A stretch of DNA of 53,353 nt from Candidatus Raymondbacteria bacterium RIFOXYA2_FULL_49_16 (GCA_001789205.1 MFYT01000094.1:1-53353); one strand, 5' to 3'. Shown: positions 8,192 to 16,442, counted from the first letter of the stretch. Numbers and translations: made by a program. Notes: generated by a model not told the origin, from the sequence alone.

Positions 8192-8931
8192 TTTGGTAAT
8201 GAATCATATTGTTCATATAATTGTTTGGCATTTTTAAAAAGGCTATCAATAACTTCGGATGGCTTGAAATATAAAATTCTATTAAAAGGTACCGCATCTG
8301 GTGGAGAATCTTCGACACTCAAATCAGTACAGTTAAAACTTAGAAGATATTCTTCAGCCATTGAATATCTGTAGACAGAATTGACAAAACTAATACAATA
8401 TGTCGAATCACAGTTACCATCGGACCCAAGATTGTTTCTAATATAAAGTCCCTTTAAGAATGCCAGTTTCTCAATATTGTCCACATTATTTGTAATTTCA
8501 GGCTTTAATGCATGGGAACGAACAGCAGGTACATAGATTGATTCTTCATTAAGCCACAACATACTACTTGACTCTAAATCATATACATAACAATTGTTTA
8601 TGTATTCTGTAACTTTTCTAGAATTGAATTCAATGTGACCGCTTTGTATGACTTCTTTTATAAGAGTATCCTTAATATTATTTTCTTCAATAAGCTTATT
8701 TATATATTCTTGAAAGATTATTGAAGTGGTGGTTTCCGCAGGATAAAAACTTTCTACTCTTAAACCATTTTCTACTATAAATCTACCCATATAATCATCA
8801 ATAATACCTAGAATGAAATATAATGTTGAATCCTGCTCTTTATTTATAGATGAAGAGCCAGATGTTGGATTTGAACAATTAACAATTAGCAAAAACAGAA
8901 TATATATTACGATTAAATATTTTATAAACAT
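8188..8931 (-). CDS. Predicted lipoprotein of unknown function
   Basis: A 247-residue protein with an N-terminal hydrophobic stretch ending in a lipobox (FLLIVNC; Cys19), then a serine-rich linker (SNPTSGSSS) typical of exported lipoproteins. Two cysteines (CDSTYC) in the C-terminal half could form a disulfide. The body is mostly helical and acidic, with no domain I recognise. GGGG precedes the ATG closely. It is coupled by ATGA overlap to the next gene. The stop-to-start gap from the third lipoprotein gene is only 56 bp, so the three are probably one transcript. Confidence 0.65.
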   Translation of the reverse strand: MFIKYLIVIYILFLLIVNCSNPTSGSSSINKEQDSTLYFILGIIDDYMGRFIVENGLRVESFYPAETTTSIIFQEYINKLIEENNIKDTLIKEVIQSGHIEFNSRKVTEYINNCYVYDLESSSMLWLNEESIYVPAVRSHALKPEITNNVDNIEKLAFLKGLYIRNNLGSDGNCDSTYCISFVNSVYRYSMAEEYLLSFNCTDLSVEDSPPDAVPFNRILYFKPSEVIDSLFKNAKQLYEQYDSLPK

Positions 8932-8954
8932 AACGCCCCAAATTACGCGTTTGC

Positions 8955-9482
8955 CGAATTAGGCGATTTTGCCACGGTGCTCTTCAATTAATTTAGTCTG
9001 ACCTCAACCGCTAGATAGATATAAGAACGAACCCCTATTTTATACATTACGTTTTCAGGAGCCTTTACAACAACCGTTGAGGTAACAGTAGGAGTCGAAC
9101 AATCGCTGCATAAAACATATTCAAATTTAATAATTTTATTATAATAAGTGTTTGAGCTGTCAATTGTTAATTTAACATCATCTAATAAGGGGTTTACTGT
9201 TGACTCTCCCCCCTTAAAATGGTAGGTTGTTGTTATTATTAAAGAATCAACATCAATTGTATCAAACACAATAGAGTCTCTATTCCAGTTCAAACAAATC
9301 ATTATCGTGTCGTAACCATTTGAAGGTATTGTATCTGCGTAGGTCAATTCTATTGATTTAGTTACATGTTTATCTAGTGCGTCCATTACACTAACACAAG
9401 AATAAATGGAAAGTAAAACAAATATGTAAAATATTACCAATATCTTCATAAAACATCTCAGAGGCAAATGTCACCTAATTCG
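8955..9482. repeat. Imperfect inverted repeat flanking the small lipoprotein gene
   Basis: CGAATTAGGCGATTTTGCC at 8955-8973 faces its near-complement at 9463-9482, which reads CGAATTAGGTGACATTTGCC on the minus strand. The two copies differ by about three positions and enclose one complete gene. The right copy is followed by a hairpin-rich stretch with TCATAAC/GTTATGA ends and a GCGTAGTACGC palindrome. No transposase or integron integrase is nearby. Confidence 0.45.
8988..9449 (-). CDS. Small predicted lipoprotein
   Basis: A 153-residue protein from ATG at 9449. An upstream in-frame TTG at 9467 has no ribosome site and would only lengthen the signal peptide. The leader MKILVIFYIFVLLSIYSC ends in a possible lipobox cysteine. 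The remainder is beta-rich with a CSDC pair (LCSDCSTPTVTSTVVVKAPE) and looks like an extracellular Ig-like sandwich. It is the first gene of the lipoprotein trio. It is flanked by inverted repeats at 8955-8973 and 9463-9482. Confidence 0.6.
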   Translation of the reverse strand: MKILVIFYIFVLLSIYSCVSVMDALDKHVTKSIELTYADTIPSNGYDTIMICLNWNRDSIVFDTIDVDSLIITTTYHFKGGESTVNPLLDDVKLTIDSSNTYYNKIIKFEYVLCSDCSTPTVTSTVVVKAPENVMYKIGVRSYIYLAVEVRLN

Positions 9483-9683
9483 TTTCATTGCGTCATAACC
9501 TGCAGCATCTGTCGATCTGGTTGCTACAATGCGTAGTACGCTTCGTGCAGCTAACTCACCCTGTTATGAGTAATATATACTTTATAATATGATATATCAA
9601 CAAATTAACTAATGCAAATATCAAGTTATTACGATTTATATCTTCCTTAAGGTGGATCATGTTAAATTACCTGTGAATACAAA

Positions 9684-9714
9684 GAGCAGGAGGCTTTTCA
9701 ACCGCCTGCTTTTA
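9684..9714. terminator. Rho-independent terminator after the RecB-like nuclease gene
   Basis: AGCAGG at 9685-9690 pairs with CCTGCT at 9705-9710, extended by inner G-C pairs, with T-rich flanks on both sides. It lies immediately after the minus-strand nuclease gene and can act in either direction. The stretch between it and the lipoprotein trio (about 9500-9680) holds only AT-rich sequence and small hairpins. Confidence 0.6.
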
Positions 9715-9716
9715 AT

Positions 9717-10439
9717 TCAATATTCCTTCCTGCACTGGCTCTGATAGCCGCAACCATCACACCACCAACCTTCTCGCGGATACCACTGGTTTGCCTCAAT
9801 AGCCTGTTTCACAGCACAGAAAGTTTTCACTACCCGCTTTCTCTGATCATATGTCCTTGAAGTCGGGTAAAACTCAACAGCTGGTTTCTTTTGTTTAAGA
9901 ACCGCAGCTATTCTTAAATCCGCGTCAGGATACGCCAAATTATATGTACTCAGCTGCATGTTCTGGGCTACATCGGCAGGGTTAGGCCGTTTCTTGCAGG
10001 TTTTCCAGTCGGTAATCATACGCTTTCCGTTCTCTTCGGTCACAAGATCGATATAGCCTATGATCTGGAAATCTTTGGATACTGGTATAGTAATGGGCAC
10101 TTCCACGCCCAGGACTTTGCCGATTGGAAGATCCATGACCAGTTTTATAAGGATAAAGGCTTCGTCTATCATTTCTTGCTTGCCAGTACCATTATACCTG
10201 ATCTTCGGGTCTTCAAAGCTTTTGCAGAACAGAACCATCAGTTCGTCAGCTGATACAGTCTTGTTTTCAAGTTGTGCCCGAAAATAAGCCTCGACAGCTT
10301 TGTGAAAGCCGCTGCCATAGATCATTTCTGCCGATAAGAATTCAGGCTCCAGGTGCAGGACCTTTCTGAAATAATACTTCAGTGGGCAAAACTGAAGATA
10401 CTCGGAAAGCGATGAGAACGACAATTCAGTTACTTGCAT
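9717..10439 (-). CDS. Cas4/RecB-like PD-(D/E)xK exonuclease with Fe-S cysteines
   Basis: A 240-residue nuclease from ATG at 10439, chosen because AAGGAA lies six bases upstream; the frame runs on to 10481. Motifs in order: FCPLKYYFR (first cluster cysteine), GSGFHKAVEAYF (motif I His), GYIDLV (catalytic Asp), MITDWKT (D..K), QLSTYNLAY (motif with Gln/Tyr), and a C-terminal WWCDGCGYQSQC giving three more cysteines for a 4Fe-4S cluster. This is the PDDEXK_1/Cas4/AddB arrangement. It would resect or process DNA ends during recombination or replication of the element. It is the last gene of the minus-strand block. Confidence 0.85.
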   Translation of the reverse strand: MQVTELSFSSLSEYLQFCPLKYYFRKVLHLEPEFLSAEMIYGSGFHKAVEAYFRAQLENKTVSADELMVLFCKSFEDPKIRYNGTGKQEMIDEAFILIKLVMDLPIGKVLGVEVPITIPVSKDFQIIGYIDLVTEENGKRMITDWKTCKKRPNPADVAQNMQLSTYNLAYPDADLRIAAVLKQKKPAVEFYPTSRTYDQRKRVVKTFCAVKQAIEANQWYPREGWWCDGCGYQSQCRKEY

Positions 10440-10517
10440 GATAAATTCCTTGGTTAAGGTTAAAAAAAGGGCCAGACACATCCCATGACATATCTGACCC
10501 CCAGGAGAGAGAAGGGA

Positions 10518-11024
10518 CTACGCGGCCTGTTTCAACCCACTCTTAAATTCTGAAATGAGTGAGCTCGCATCCTTTTTGGATAGGGCATCCACGGGCTTGT
10601 TAAAGCGTGTGGTGATGAGATCGCGGACATCCTTACCGCTTTTCCCAAGATCGCGACCCAGGCCAAAGATGTACTTCACCTGTTTATCGCTAATCGCTTC
10701 CTCGGACTTTTGCGGCTCAGGTGCAGGAGCAGGCTGCTCTGCTTTCTGCGGTTCTGCTGCGGCAGGCTGAGAAGGTATGGGCGTTTCTTTCCCGTTTCCT
10801 TCCACAGGATGAGCATTGGACAGGAGATTGTCCACACTCACATTCTTCTGCCTGTTCACGATCTGCTTGCAGAGAGAAAAGAGTCGTGCAGAAGCGTCCT
10901 CTATTTCCCTGGTAGAACCGTTGATTTGGCAGTCCATCTCAAGACTGAGGCTGAACTGTGTGCTGTTATAGTTCTCGGATATTTTATCAGAGTAACCAGC
11001 ACAGATTTTCACGTTTTGGGGCAT
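10518..11024 (-). CDS. Phage/plasmid-type protein with ERF-associated C-terminal domain
   Basis: A 168-residue protein with AGGAGG just before the ATG. The N-terminal ~85 residues form a small alpha-beta domain (TQFSLSLEMDCQINGSTREI). A Pro/Ala/Glu linker follows, then a C-terminal helical module (ISDKQVKYIFGLGRDLGKS) with VDALSKKDASSLISEFK. That module is the one often attached to single-strand annealing or RecT/ERF-type phage proteins. It may bind single-stranded DNA or recombination partners, an inference from the module. It lies between SpoVG and the RecB-like nuclease. Confidence 0.65.
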   Translation of the reverse strand: MPQNVKICAGYSDKISENYNSTQFSLSLEMDCQINGSTREIEDASARLFSLCKQIVNRQKNVSVDNLLSNAHPVEGNGKETPIPSQPAAAEPQKAEQPAPAPEPQKSEEAISDKQVKYIFGLGRDLGKSGKDVRDLITTRFNKPVDALSKKDASSLISEFKSGLKQAA

Positions 11025-11060
11025 GATGCCTCCTAATTTAAGGTTAAGGGTTTTGAGATA

Positions 11061-11366
11061 TCAGGCTTTTACGGCCTGACTTGTTTCTGAATAGTCGTCA
11101 ACACAGTGGTTGATGACATACGTGGCAAGAATGCGGTTGAAGATATTTTTCCTGGCTTCCTCGCTTGCAGGGAAAACGATTGGGTATGTCTTATCCCCGC
11201 TTTTCTGTACGGGAAATGCGACGTAGACACCCTTCACGCCTTCCTTGATACGAATGCCAGAAACGCACAATGCGTTGTTGAAAGTAGCGGTGCAGAAGGC
11301 AAGCAGATTGGATTTCTTTTCTTTAACGGGATAGATACGAAGTTCAGTTATGTCCAATTCGTTCAT
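11061..11366 (-). CDS. spoVG: SpoVG family nucleic acid-binding protein
   Basis: A 101-residue protein with the family signature ITELRIYPVKEKKSNLLAF near the N-terminus, then FNNALCVSGIRIKEG and GVYVAFPVQKSGDKTYPIVF. This closely follows SpoVG (I-EVRI-P...L-A-ASV-F---F-V--L-V-EG--GLFVAMP). SpoVG proteins bind DNA and RNA and act as site-specific regulators. Homologues are common in phages and mobile elements. A strong GAGGAGGTGAT site precedes the ATG. It belongs to the minus-strand block of recombination genes. Confidence 0.9.
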   Translation of the reverse strand: MNELDITELRIYPVKEKKSNLLAFCTATFNNALCVSGIRIKEGVKGVYVAFPVQKSGDKTYPIVFPASEEARKNIFNRILATYVINHCVDDYSETSQAVKA

Positions 11367-11465
11367 AGTTTATCACCTCCTCTCAGGGTTAAATAAAAAG
11401 GCCAGGACAAGAACAAGAAGGCTTCGACAATGCCTTCCCAAGTTATTCCTGCCCTGGTTCAATAG

Positions 11466-11621
11466 TCAGCTGCATCCTGTTGAAGTACCACAATTAGGGC
11501 ATATGTTACACGCCCCTTGAGGGTACGTTGGGTACCCGCATACTACGCATTTCTTGTCGGATTCAACCTCCACAGGATAGTTGCATATCCTATCTGGTTT
11601 AGGTTCGAGAGTTTTTGGCAT
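11466..11621 (-). CDS. 51-residue zinc-ribbon protein
   Basis: A short gene with AAGGAT six bases before its ATG at 11621. It encodes 51 residues with seven cysteines, including CVVCGYPTYPQGACNICPNC and a GTSTGCS end. The CxxC...CxxC spacing is a zinc ribbon. The tail resembles the C-terminal zinc-binding tail of class II ribonucleotide reductases, though no reductase is present. It could be a free-standing redox or zinc-binding accessory protein. It is in line with SpoVG and in the same direction. Confidence 0.65.
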   Translation of the reverse strand: MPKTLEPKPDRICNYPVEVESDKKCVVCGYPTYPQGACNICPNCGTSTGCS

Positions 11622-11705
11622 AGATATCCTTTCGCGTTAAATTAAAATAGACTGACTTATATTTCCGCCTTTTTGTATTTTACCTGCAATACAGAAAGGG
11701 TCAAG

Positions 11706-12053
11706 ATGAGTTCATACACAAGCAATTTACTGCACTTCTTGGATAAGGATGGAAATATCCCACAGGACATACACCCTGAAGGCAAGAAGATGGCATCCTT
11801 CCTAACCTCAGTAGTTGACAAGGTATCCGCGTCTTTTCCGTTTATAAAAACAAGTATAGAAACAGGATTAAAATGCGGAAAGAAAAACTGCCAAGAAGAT
11901 ATTATTGGTGCCCTTGACAATATTAACCAGCCCATCCATTGGTATTGCATGAAATGCGGTGACAACGGAACAATATCCGACTGGAAAGGTTCACAGTGGG
12001 ACCATTCAAAAAAAATTGCGGAAGATAACCCTTCAAAAAAACAGGCTGGTTAA
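11706..12053 (+). CDS. Small zinc-finger-like hypothetical protein
   Basis: A 115-residue protein from ATG at 11706, preceded by AAAGGG; codons before it from 11673 lack a ribosome site. A CGKKNC pair and a WYCMKCGDNGTISDWKGSQW segment give CxxxxC and CxxC metal-binding pairs. The last part (CGDNG-ISDW-GS-WD) resembles a small family of uncharacterised zinc-binding proteins. It is the only plus-strand gene inside the minus-strand block, so it has its own promoter and could be an accessory insertion. Confidence 0.6.
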   Translation: MSSYTSNLLHFLDKDGNIPQDIHPEGKKMASFLTSVVDKVSASFPFIKTSIETGLKCGKKNCQEDIIGALDNINQPIHWYCMKCGDNGTISDWKGSQWDHSKKIAEDNPSKKQAG

Positions 12054-12136
12054 AACACCATAGACGGGGTTTCGACATTACCCCGCCTGGTGCAATTCTG
12101 ATGGTTCACCAGAGGTTAATAACCAGCCCGATATTT

Positions 12137-13129
12137 TTAGCTTCTGAGAACTGCCATTGATGCATCCAAGGCCCTGCTCTTGAAGACCTCACCAGAACCC
12201 CACAGAATCGATTGCATACGCTTGTCAGCGTTTTTCCTGACGGCTACCGCTTCATGGTCAGCATACTGGACAGCGGCGTTATAAAGACTCCAAACCGTTC
12301 CACCTATGCCAGGGAGATTATTCTTGGGATCATCGGTGAAGTTGATACGTACCCGATTCATGTTATTCACCGTTCGGGTTGAGTAGCTGTCGAATTCATC
12401 AGGTTCAAAGCACTGCTTAAGGAAAGCCTCGACCATGGCACCATCCACCAGCTTCATCCTGAGGGCATTGGCAAGCTCCTCAAAGGATTTATAAAAGCGG
12501 CTGGTGATACCCAGGACATCCTGAGCCTGCCGTATCTTGTTCTCGACATCCCCGACATGGCGAATTGAGATGCCTTGTGAGAGAGAGTATTCCCGCCCTT
12601 TTTCACGGATGGCCGCGTTCAAGGTATTCGAACACACGACCCTGATGGGAGTCATGAACATTTTCAAGCTTCCTGAGCCGTCATGTGGGTTGACCAGGAC
12701 CAGATACTTTTGAATCGTATCCTCGCTGGTCAGCCTGATTTCACCAGGGATTTGGGCCGTAATGAAAACCTTTTTACCGCTGAACAAAGAACCTGCTGTT
12801 TCATAGATGGCATCGCCAGTACCGACTACAGCGTCAAAGAAGCTGAATGCTTCGAAATTCTGGACCACGCTGTAATTCTCCGTGACCATGCCAAGGACAG
12901 TATTGTTGTCGTCCCTGACAGTAGCCATGCCGATATTCTCAGGCACAGAAATACCGTCCATTGTGAGAACAGGGCGTTTACTGACGTTCCAGTCAAGCTT
13001 GGCGTGTCTGATTGCGTCCTCGGACTTCTGAAGCCCGATAACGGCGGTTCCAAGGCCATGCCAAGGTTTCTTCCCAGCATAGAAGAACTCGGTTTCTCCG
13101 TTGGCATTTTGAGTTAATTCATGAGACAT
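12137..13129 (-). CDS. DUF932 phage/plasmid-like protein (TIGR03299 type)
   Basis: A 330-residue protein with AAGGAG seven bases before the ATG. It begins MSHEL and carries the family pattern KKPWHGLGTAV, then VTENYSVVQNFEAFSFFDAV, LVNPHDGSGSLKMFMTPIRV and VVCSNTLNAAI. DUF932 proteins are widespread on phages and conjugative elements, and their biochemical role is still unknown. It sits between small proteins of the same strand. Length is normal for the family and no disruption is visible. Confidence 0.9.
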   Translation of the reverse strand: MSHELTQNANGETEFFYAGKKPWHGLGTAVIGLQKSEDAIRHAKLDWNVSKRPVLTMDGISVPENIGMATVRDDNNTVLGMVTENYSVVQNFEAFSFFDAVVGTGDAIYETAGSLFSGKKVFITAQIPGEIRLTSEDTIQKYLVLVNPHDGSGSLKMFMTPIRVVCSNTLNAAIREKGREYSLSQGISIRHVGDVENKIRQAQDVLGITSRFYKSFEELANALRMKLVDGAMVEAFLKQCFEPDEFDSYSTRTVNNMNRVRINFTDDPKNNLPGIGGTVWSLYNAAVQYADHEAVAVRKNADKRMQSILWGSGEVFKSRALDASMAVLRS

Positions 13130-13158
13130 TTGAGACTCCTTCTGTTAATGGTTTTAAA

Positions 13159-13242
13159 TTAGACGCGGACGAATATCTGCGTCAGGAATGGTTCAAGAAC
13201 GGACAGGATACGACTAACCTTACGAAAAACACGTTTTAACAT
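13159..13242 (-). CDS. 27-residue basic amphipathic small protein
   Basis: ATG at 13242 is preceded by AAGGAG at four bases' distance, one of the best ribosome sites in the block. It opens a 27-codon frame (MLKRVFRKVSRILSVLEPFL, ending TQIFVRV) closed by TAA at 13159. The peptide is cationic and amphipathic. It is too short for homology to be judged by eye. Spacing to the DUF932 gene is 29 bp, in the same direction, so it could also be a leader peptide that controls DUF932 translation. Confidence 0.45.
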   Translation of the reverse strand: MLKRVFRKVSRILSVLEPFLTQIFVRV

Positions 13243-13404
13243 GCAGCTCCTTTCTTTGTAGTAATTGTAGGATTTGTAGGTTTTTGAGGAATATCAAAGG
13301 GTTACGAACCCTTATGACCCTAATGACTTCAACACTTACTTGGTGCGATAGCACCCTTGAGAGACAGAAACGCTTGAATTTAAAGGAGAAACGAGGAAGG
13401 CGGC

Positions 13405-13719
13405 TCACCTAATACGGCTATGTCTTTTACGGCGAATGAAAAGGTATCCTGACACAAAGGCGGAACACATCATCGCAGTCATTGAGCCTACCATGCCCCC
13501 GTTAATGGAAAATAACCATACTACACCGAGAGTGATCCCGACATCAATCAGAACTGGCAGGATAGCTAAAGGCCATAGCCATAACATGCATAGTTTACTA
13601 AGTCCATGCAGGTTCTCCCATGTTCTAATGAGGTTGTTGAAACTGGCGTTTATTTCCAGGATGATGAAGATGATGGATAGTGCCCCGCAAACCAGAGCTA
13701 TAATTAATACTTCAAGCAT
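13405..13719 (-). CDS. Small three-helix membrane protein
   Basis: A 104-residue protein with GGAGG seven bases before the ATG at 13719. Three hydrophobic segments are seen: residues ~3-22 (EVLIIALVCGALSIIFIILE), ~45-70 (LCMLWLWPLAILPVLIDVGI) and ~75-95 (MVGSMTAMMCSAFVSGYLFI), ending with a basic tail RRKRHSRIR. This is a plain inner-membrane topology without a recognised family. The ATG directly abuts the stop of the previous gene, so the two are coupled. Confidence 0.65.
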   Translation of the reverse strand: MLEVLIIALVCGALSIIFIILEINASFNNLIRTWENLHGLSKLCMLWLWPLAILPVLIDVGITLGVVWLFSINGGMVGSMTAMMCSAFVSGYLFIRRKRHSRIR

Positions 13720-13935
13720 TTAATCCTCCAATGTTGAGAGTTTATCATCCAGCTTTTTTAAACCTGAAATTGTCTTGGTCAGACCAATTTTCAAAGCCTT
13801 CTGAAATGGCGTTATGAGAGTTTCCAATTCGCATGTTTTCAGATTGTTTATTGAACCAGAACAGAAACCTTCAAGCCTGAGAACACGCTTAATTGTTACC
13901 CTCCATTTAGCCTCCTGCGACGAAAATGAAATCAT
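13720..13935 (-). CDS. 71-residue hypothetical protein
   Basis: AAAGGAGG six bases before ATG at 13935 makes this a convincing small gene. The protein is basic at the N-terminus (SSQEAKWRVTIKRVLRLEGF) and helical at the C-terminus (IGLTKTISGLKKLDDKLSTL), with no membrane segment. No family is recognised. It is directly followed by the three-helix membrane protein, suggesting a functional pair. Confidence 0.6.
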   Translation of the reverse strand: MISFSSQEAKWRVTIKRVLRLEGFCSGSINNLKTCELETLITPFQKALKIGLTKTISGLKKLDDKLSTLED

Positions 13936-14094
13936 GACTGCCTCCTTTGAAATAGGTTAAAGTGAAAAGTTTAAGAAGCAAATCCCCCGTGCCGTTAGGC
14001 ACCCTGGTCATAACAGATAGCCAATAACAGCACGAGGGAGGACGACTCAGAGACGAGAATTGAAGGGCCTGAATTAAAAGACGGGAGGAATAAA

Positions 14095-16326
14095 TTACGC
14101 GGCAAATAACTTCCTGAGACAAATGTCGATGTTCTTCTGATACGTGTTCTCAAACCCCTTCAAGGTTAGCTGCGGATCAGGGTTATTCGTAACCAACTTC
14201 AGAATTGGGACATTAATTTCAGGATGCCCAAGGAGCCTTATCAACTGGTTTATTCCCAGGTGAATAGGGAACGCACCTATGCCTTTGTTTCCTAAGTGTG
14301 CAATGTGCCATGCCAGGGCAACATCAGTCTCACTCATTCCCATACCGATCATTTCAGTGGCTTTGATAACACGGTTCAGAGCGTCTTCATCCTTTGAAGC
14401 AATGGCCGTGGTGACATAACTGCAATATTTCTTGTATGTCTCATAGATACGGATGAACTGCTTACGGCTAAAGGTTTTGGGAATAGGTATCAGTCCGCGA
14501 AATTCTGATAATGGCTTCCTGGTAGTTTCCAGACTGGACATAGCTGAGGCAATGCGGGAACAGACATGATTCCAGCACTTGGAAACCGTGCCTGGGTAAT
14601 CCACTATCTGAAAGTCTGACAGCTTCTGCGGATTCACTCCAAACCATGCAGGGCTTTCCAGTTCTTTCAGGACTTCCCAGGGTCTTACCATTGCCTGCCT
14701 GTTCACGTTATGCTTGAATGACAAGACATCCTCCTGGCTGTAAAGGGTCAACTCCCGCGTTAAATCATCTTTGCCATGAGCAATAGCGGCTGATAACGCC
14801 AGGGTGCTTCCACCTATGCCAGAACCTGTTGTACCAGAAAGCAAGACCGATAACAGGCAATCCAGAGGAGTTCTTTTCTTCCTGGTCTCTGGACTTGAGA
14901 CATGGGCCAGCTTCTTGATGTGATTGGACAGGACTTCAACAGCCAGTGGGCTTGAAGGTAATTCTGAGGGGATATCTCCCACGATTTTCAATTTCAGGAT
15001 AGCTGTTCCTTGTACGATTGGATACCTTGTAATGACAGCTACTTTTGCTTCCTTATCCAGGACAAAAGGAATCAGGTCGCCATCATAATCAGAAAACAGA
15101 TATTCCGAACTGTCCATAGCGTTTAAGAACACACTGCCATTGCGAAATCTCACCTGTCCAGACGGCAATGAAGGGTCATAAGCGGCCATTCCAGACATGA
15201 ATTCCAGATTGCCTCCAAGAGCAATGTCATGGATTTCCTTGACCCACAAATTCAGAAGTCTGTTGCTTACCCAAGGATGGTTCACTGGTAGATTCGAGAG
15301 CAACAACATTGAGAGCTTTGTATCTGCCAGCAATGCAGTATCCTCCTCAACCAACCTGACCTTGAGTTTATCAACAGCCTTCTGTTTATCAGACAGATTT
15401 TCAAAGATGTCATTCAAGTGAGCGTCTATGGATGGAATCAGCTTATCCAGCCCTTCAGGTGTGAGATGCTGTAAAACCTGAAAGCTGGATTTCATAGGGC
15501 GATATTTGGCAACAGCCCTGACGCTGACAATGCAGTTCTCGAACACTTTGCTTTCAGTCTTACAGAGCGTGGGATTTATTGCGACATCTTTATCCTGCCC
15601 GAACAGTTGGGAAAACAACTGGTCATTTATAATTAAGACCGTTCCTTTTCCACAGGATCTGTGGTCGATATCCAGGATGCGGATTTGGCTTTGAGCATAG
15701 ATACCCTTGCTATTGGCAAAGGATTTGCGGATATATCCCATTCCGTCCCCTGTTGTCTCATCATAGACAGTAACGGCATTGCAGGTGAACTCACCTTCCC
15801 AACCCTGACTGAGCAATATGCCCAGATACGTTCCTGCCGATTCGCTGTCTTTGAAAAAGGAGTGAATTATATCACGTACTTTATCAGTGGCGAACCACAT
15901 ACGGCTTTCCTTAAGGCTTCCAGTCGAGCCAGCAGGATAGTATGTCTTTCCTTGGAATTCAATCTGCTGTAGATACTGTTCCAGCTTAAGGCGATTACAT
16001 AGAACATCTTCCCGCGTTTGTTCTTTGCTGACCTGTAAAAGTTTAGGATCAATAGCCACTTCCAGCAACTCTGACAACGGGGCTATGTGCTTGAACAGGC
16101 ACTTCTGAAACGGGATTGAATCAAGCTGCTTTGTTACGAGATGATTGTTGCGTGCAAGATAGACCCTGACTCTTTGCACCTGATCTTCTGCGGGAACATT
16201 CAATTCCTTCACTCTGCTTTCAGCCAACTCTTGCAGCTTACGCATGGTCTTGTCGAACATGGTAATCCTTTCTTTTGAGTTAATTGTTTTAGAAACAGAG
16301 ACACTTTGAGCTTGGGACTGAGACAT
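14095..16326 (-). CDS. Candidate two-barrel RNA polymerase (QDE-1/YonO-like motifs)
   Basis: A 743-residue protein with AAGGGAG before the ATG at 16326; ATG at codon 23 is an alternative. Seen in order: QIR at 214-216, GKG at 226-228, KYRPMKSSF at 274-282, AAYDPSLPSGQVRF at ~381-394 and SDYDGDLIPFVLD at 412-424. In QDE-1-type RNA-dependent polymerases and phage YonO, the first double-psi barrel carries Q-R..-KG and R-SM-KF, and the second carries RxP..-GD followed by the Mg-binding DxDGD loop. The order and spacing here fit that plan. The assignment to this superfamily is my inference from these motifs; overall similarity is low. If correct, the element makes its own single-polypeptide transcriptase or primase. 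It is the first and largest gene of the minus-strand block. Confidence 0.5.
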   Translation of the reverse strand: MSQSQAQSVSVSKTINSKERITMFDKTMRKLQELAESRVKELNVPAEDQVQRVRVYLARNNHLVTKQLDSIPFQKCLFKHIAPLSELLEVAIDPKLLQVSKEQTREDVLCNRLKLEQYLQQIEFQGKTYYPAGSTGSLKESRMWFATDKVRDIIHSFFKDSESAGTYLGILLSQGWEGEFTCNAVTVYDETTGDGMGYIRKSFANSKGIYAQSQIRILDIDHRSCGKGTVLIINDQLFSQLFGQDKDVAINPTLCKTESKVFENCIVSVRAVAKYRPMKSSFQVLQHLTPEGLDKLIPSIDAHLNDIFENLSDKQKAVDKLKVRLVEEDTALLADTKLSMLLLSNLPVNHPWVSNRLLNLWVKEIHDIALGGNLEFMSGMAAYDPSLPSGQVRFRNGSVFLNAMDSSEYLFSDYDGDLIPFVLDKEAKVAVITRYPIVQGTAILKLKIVGDIPSELPSSPLAVEVLSNHIKKLAHVSSPETRKKRTPLDCLLSVLLSGTTGSGIGGSTLALSAAIAHGKDDLTRELTLYSQEDVLSFKHNVNRQAMVRPWEVLKELESPAWFGVNPQKLSDFQIVDYPGTVSKCWNHVCSRIASAMSSLETTRKPLSEFRGLIPIPKTFSRKQFIRIYETYKKYCSYVTTAIASKDEDALNRVIKATEMIGMGMSETDVALAWHIAHLGNKGIGAFPIHLGINQLIRLLGHPEINVPILKLVTNNPDPQLTLKGFENTYQKNIDICLRKLFAA

Positions 16327-16442
16327 AAAGACTCCCTTGGTTTAAGTTTTGGGACCATGGCGGTGGCATGGATATAACCGCCGACTATTACAGTAACCTA
16401 ACCAGGACCTTGATCAATTTTGGTGATTTGAAATTATAAAAG

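Noticed and set aside
8932-9560. Integron attC sites between the lipoprotein genes
   Set aside because: GGGCGTTATG at a gene start and TCATAAC/GTTATGA ends look attC-like, but the core does not match RYYYAAC...GTTRRRY, the inner arms do not pair, and no integron integrase is present.
13220-13408. Minus-strand frame of 62 codons
   Set aside because: The start lacks a ribosome site and the low-complexity sequence looks non-coding. The 27-codon frame from 13242 is better supported.
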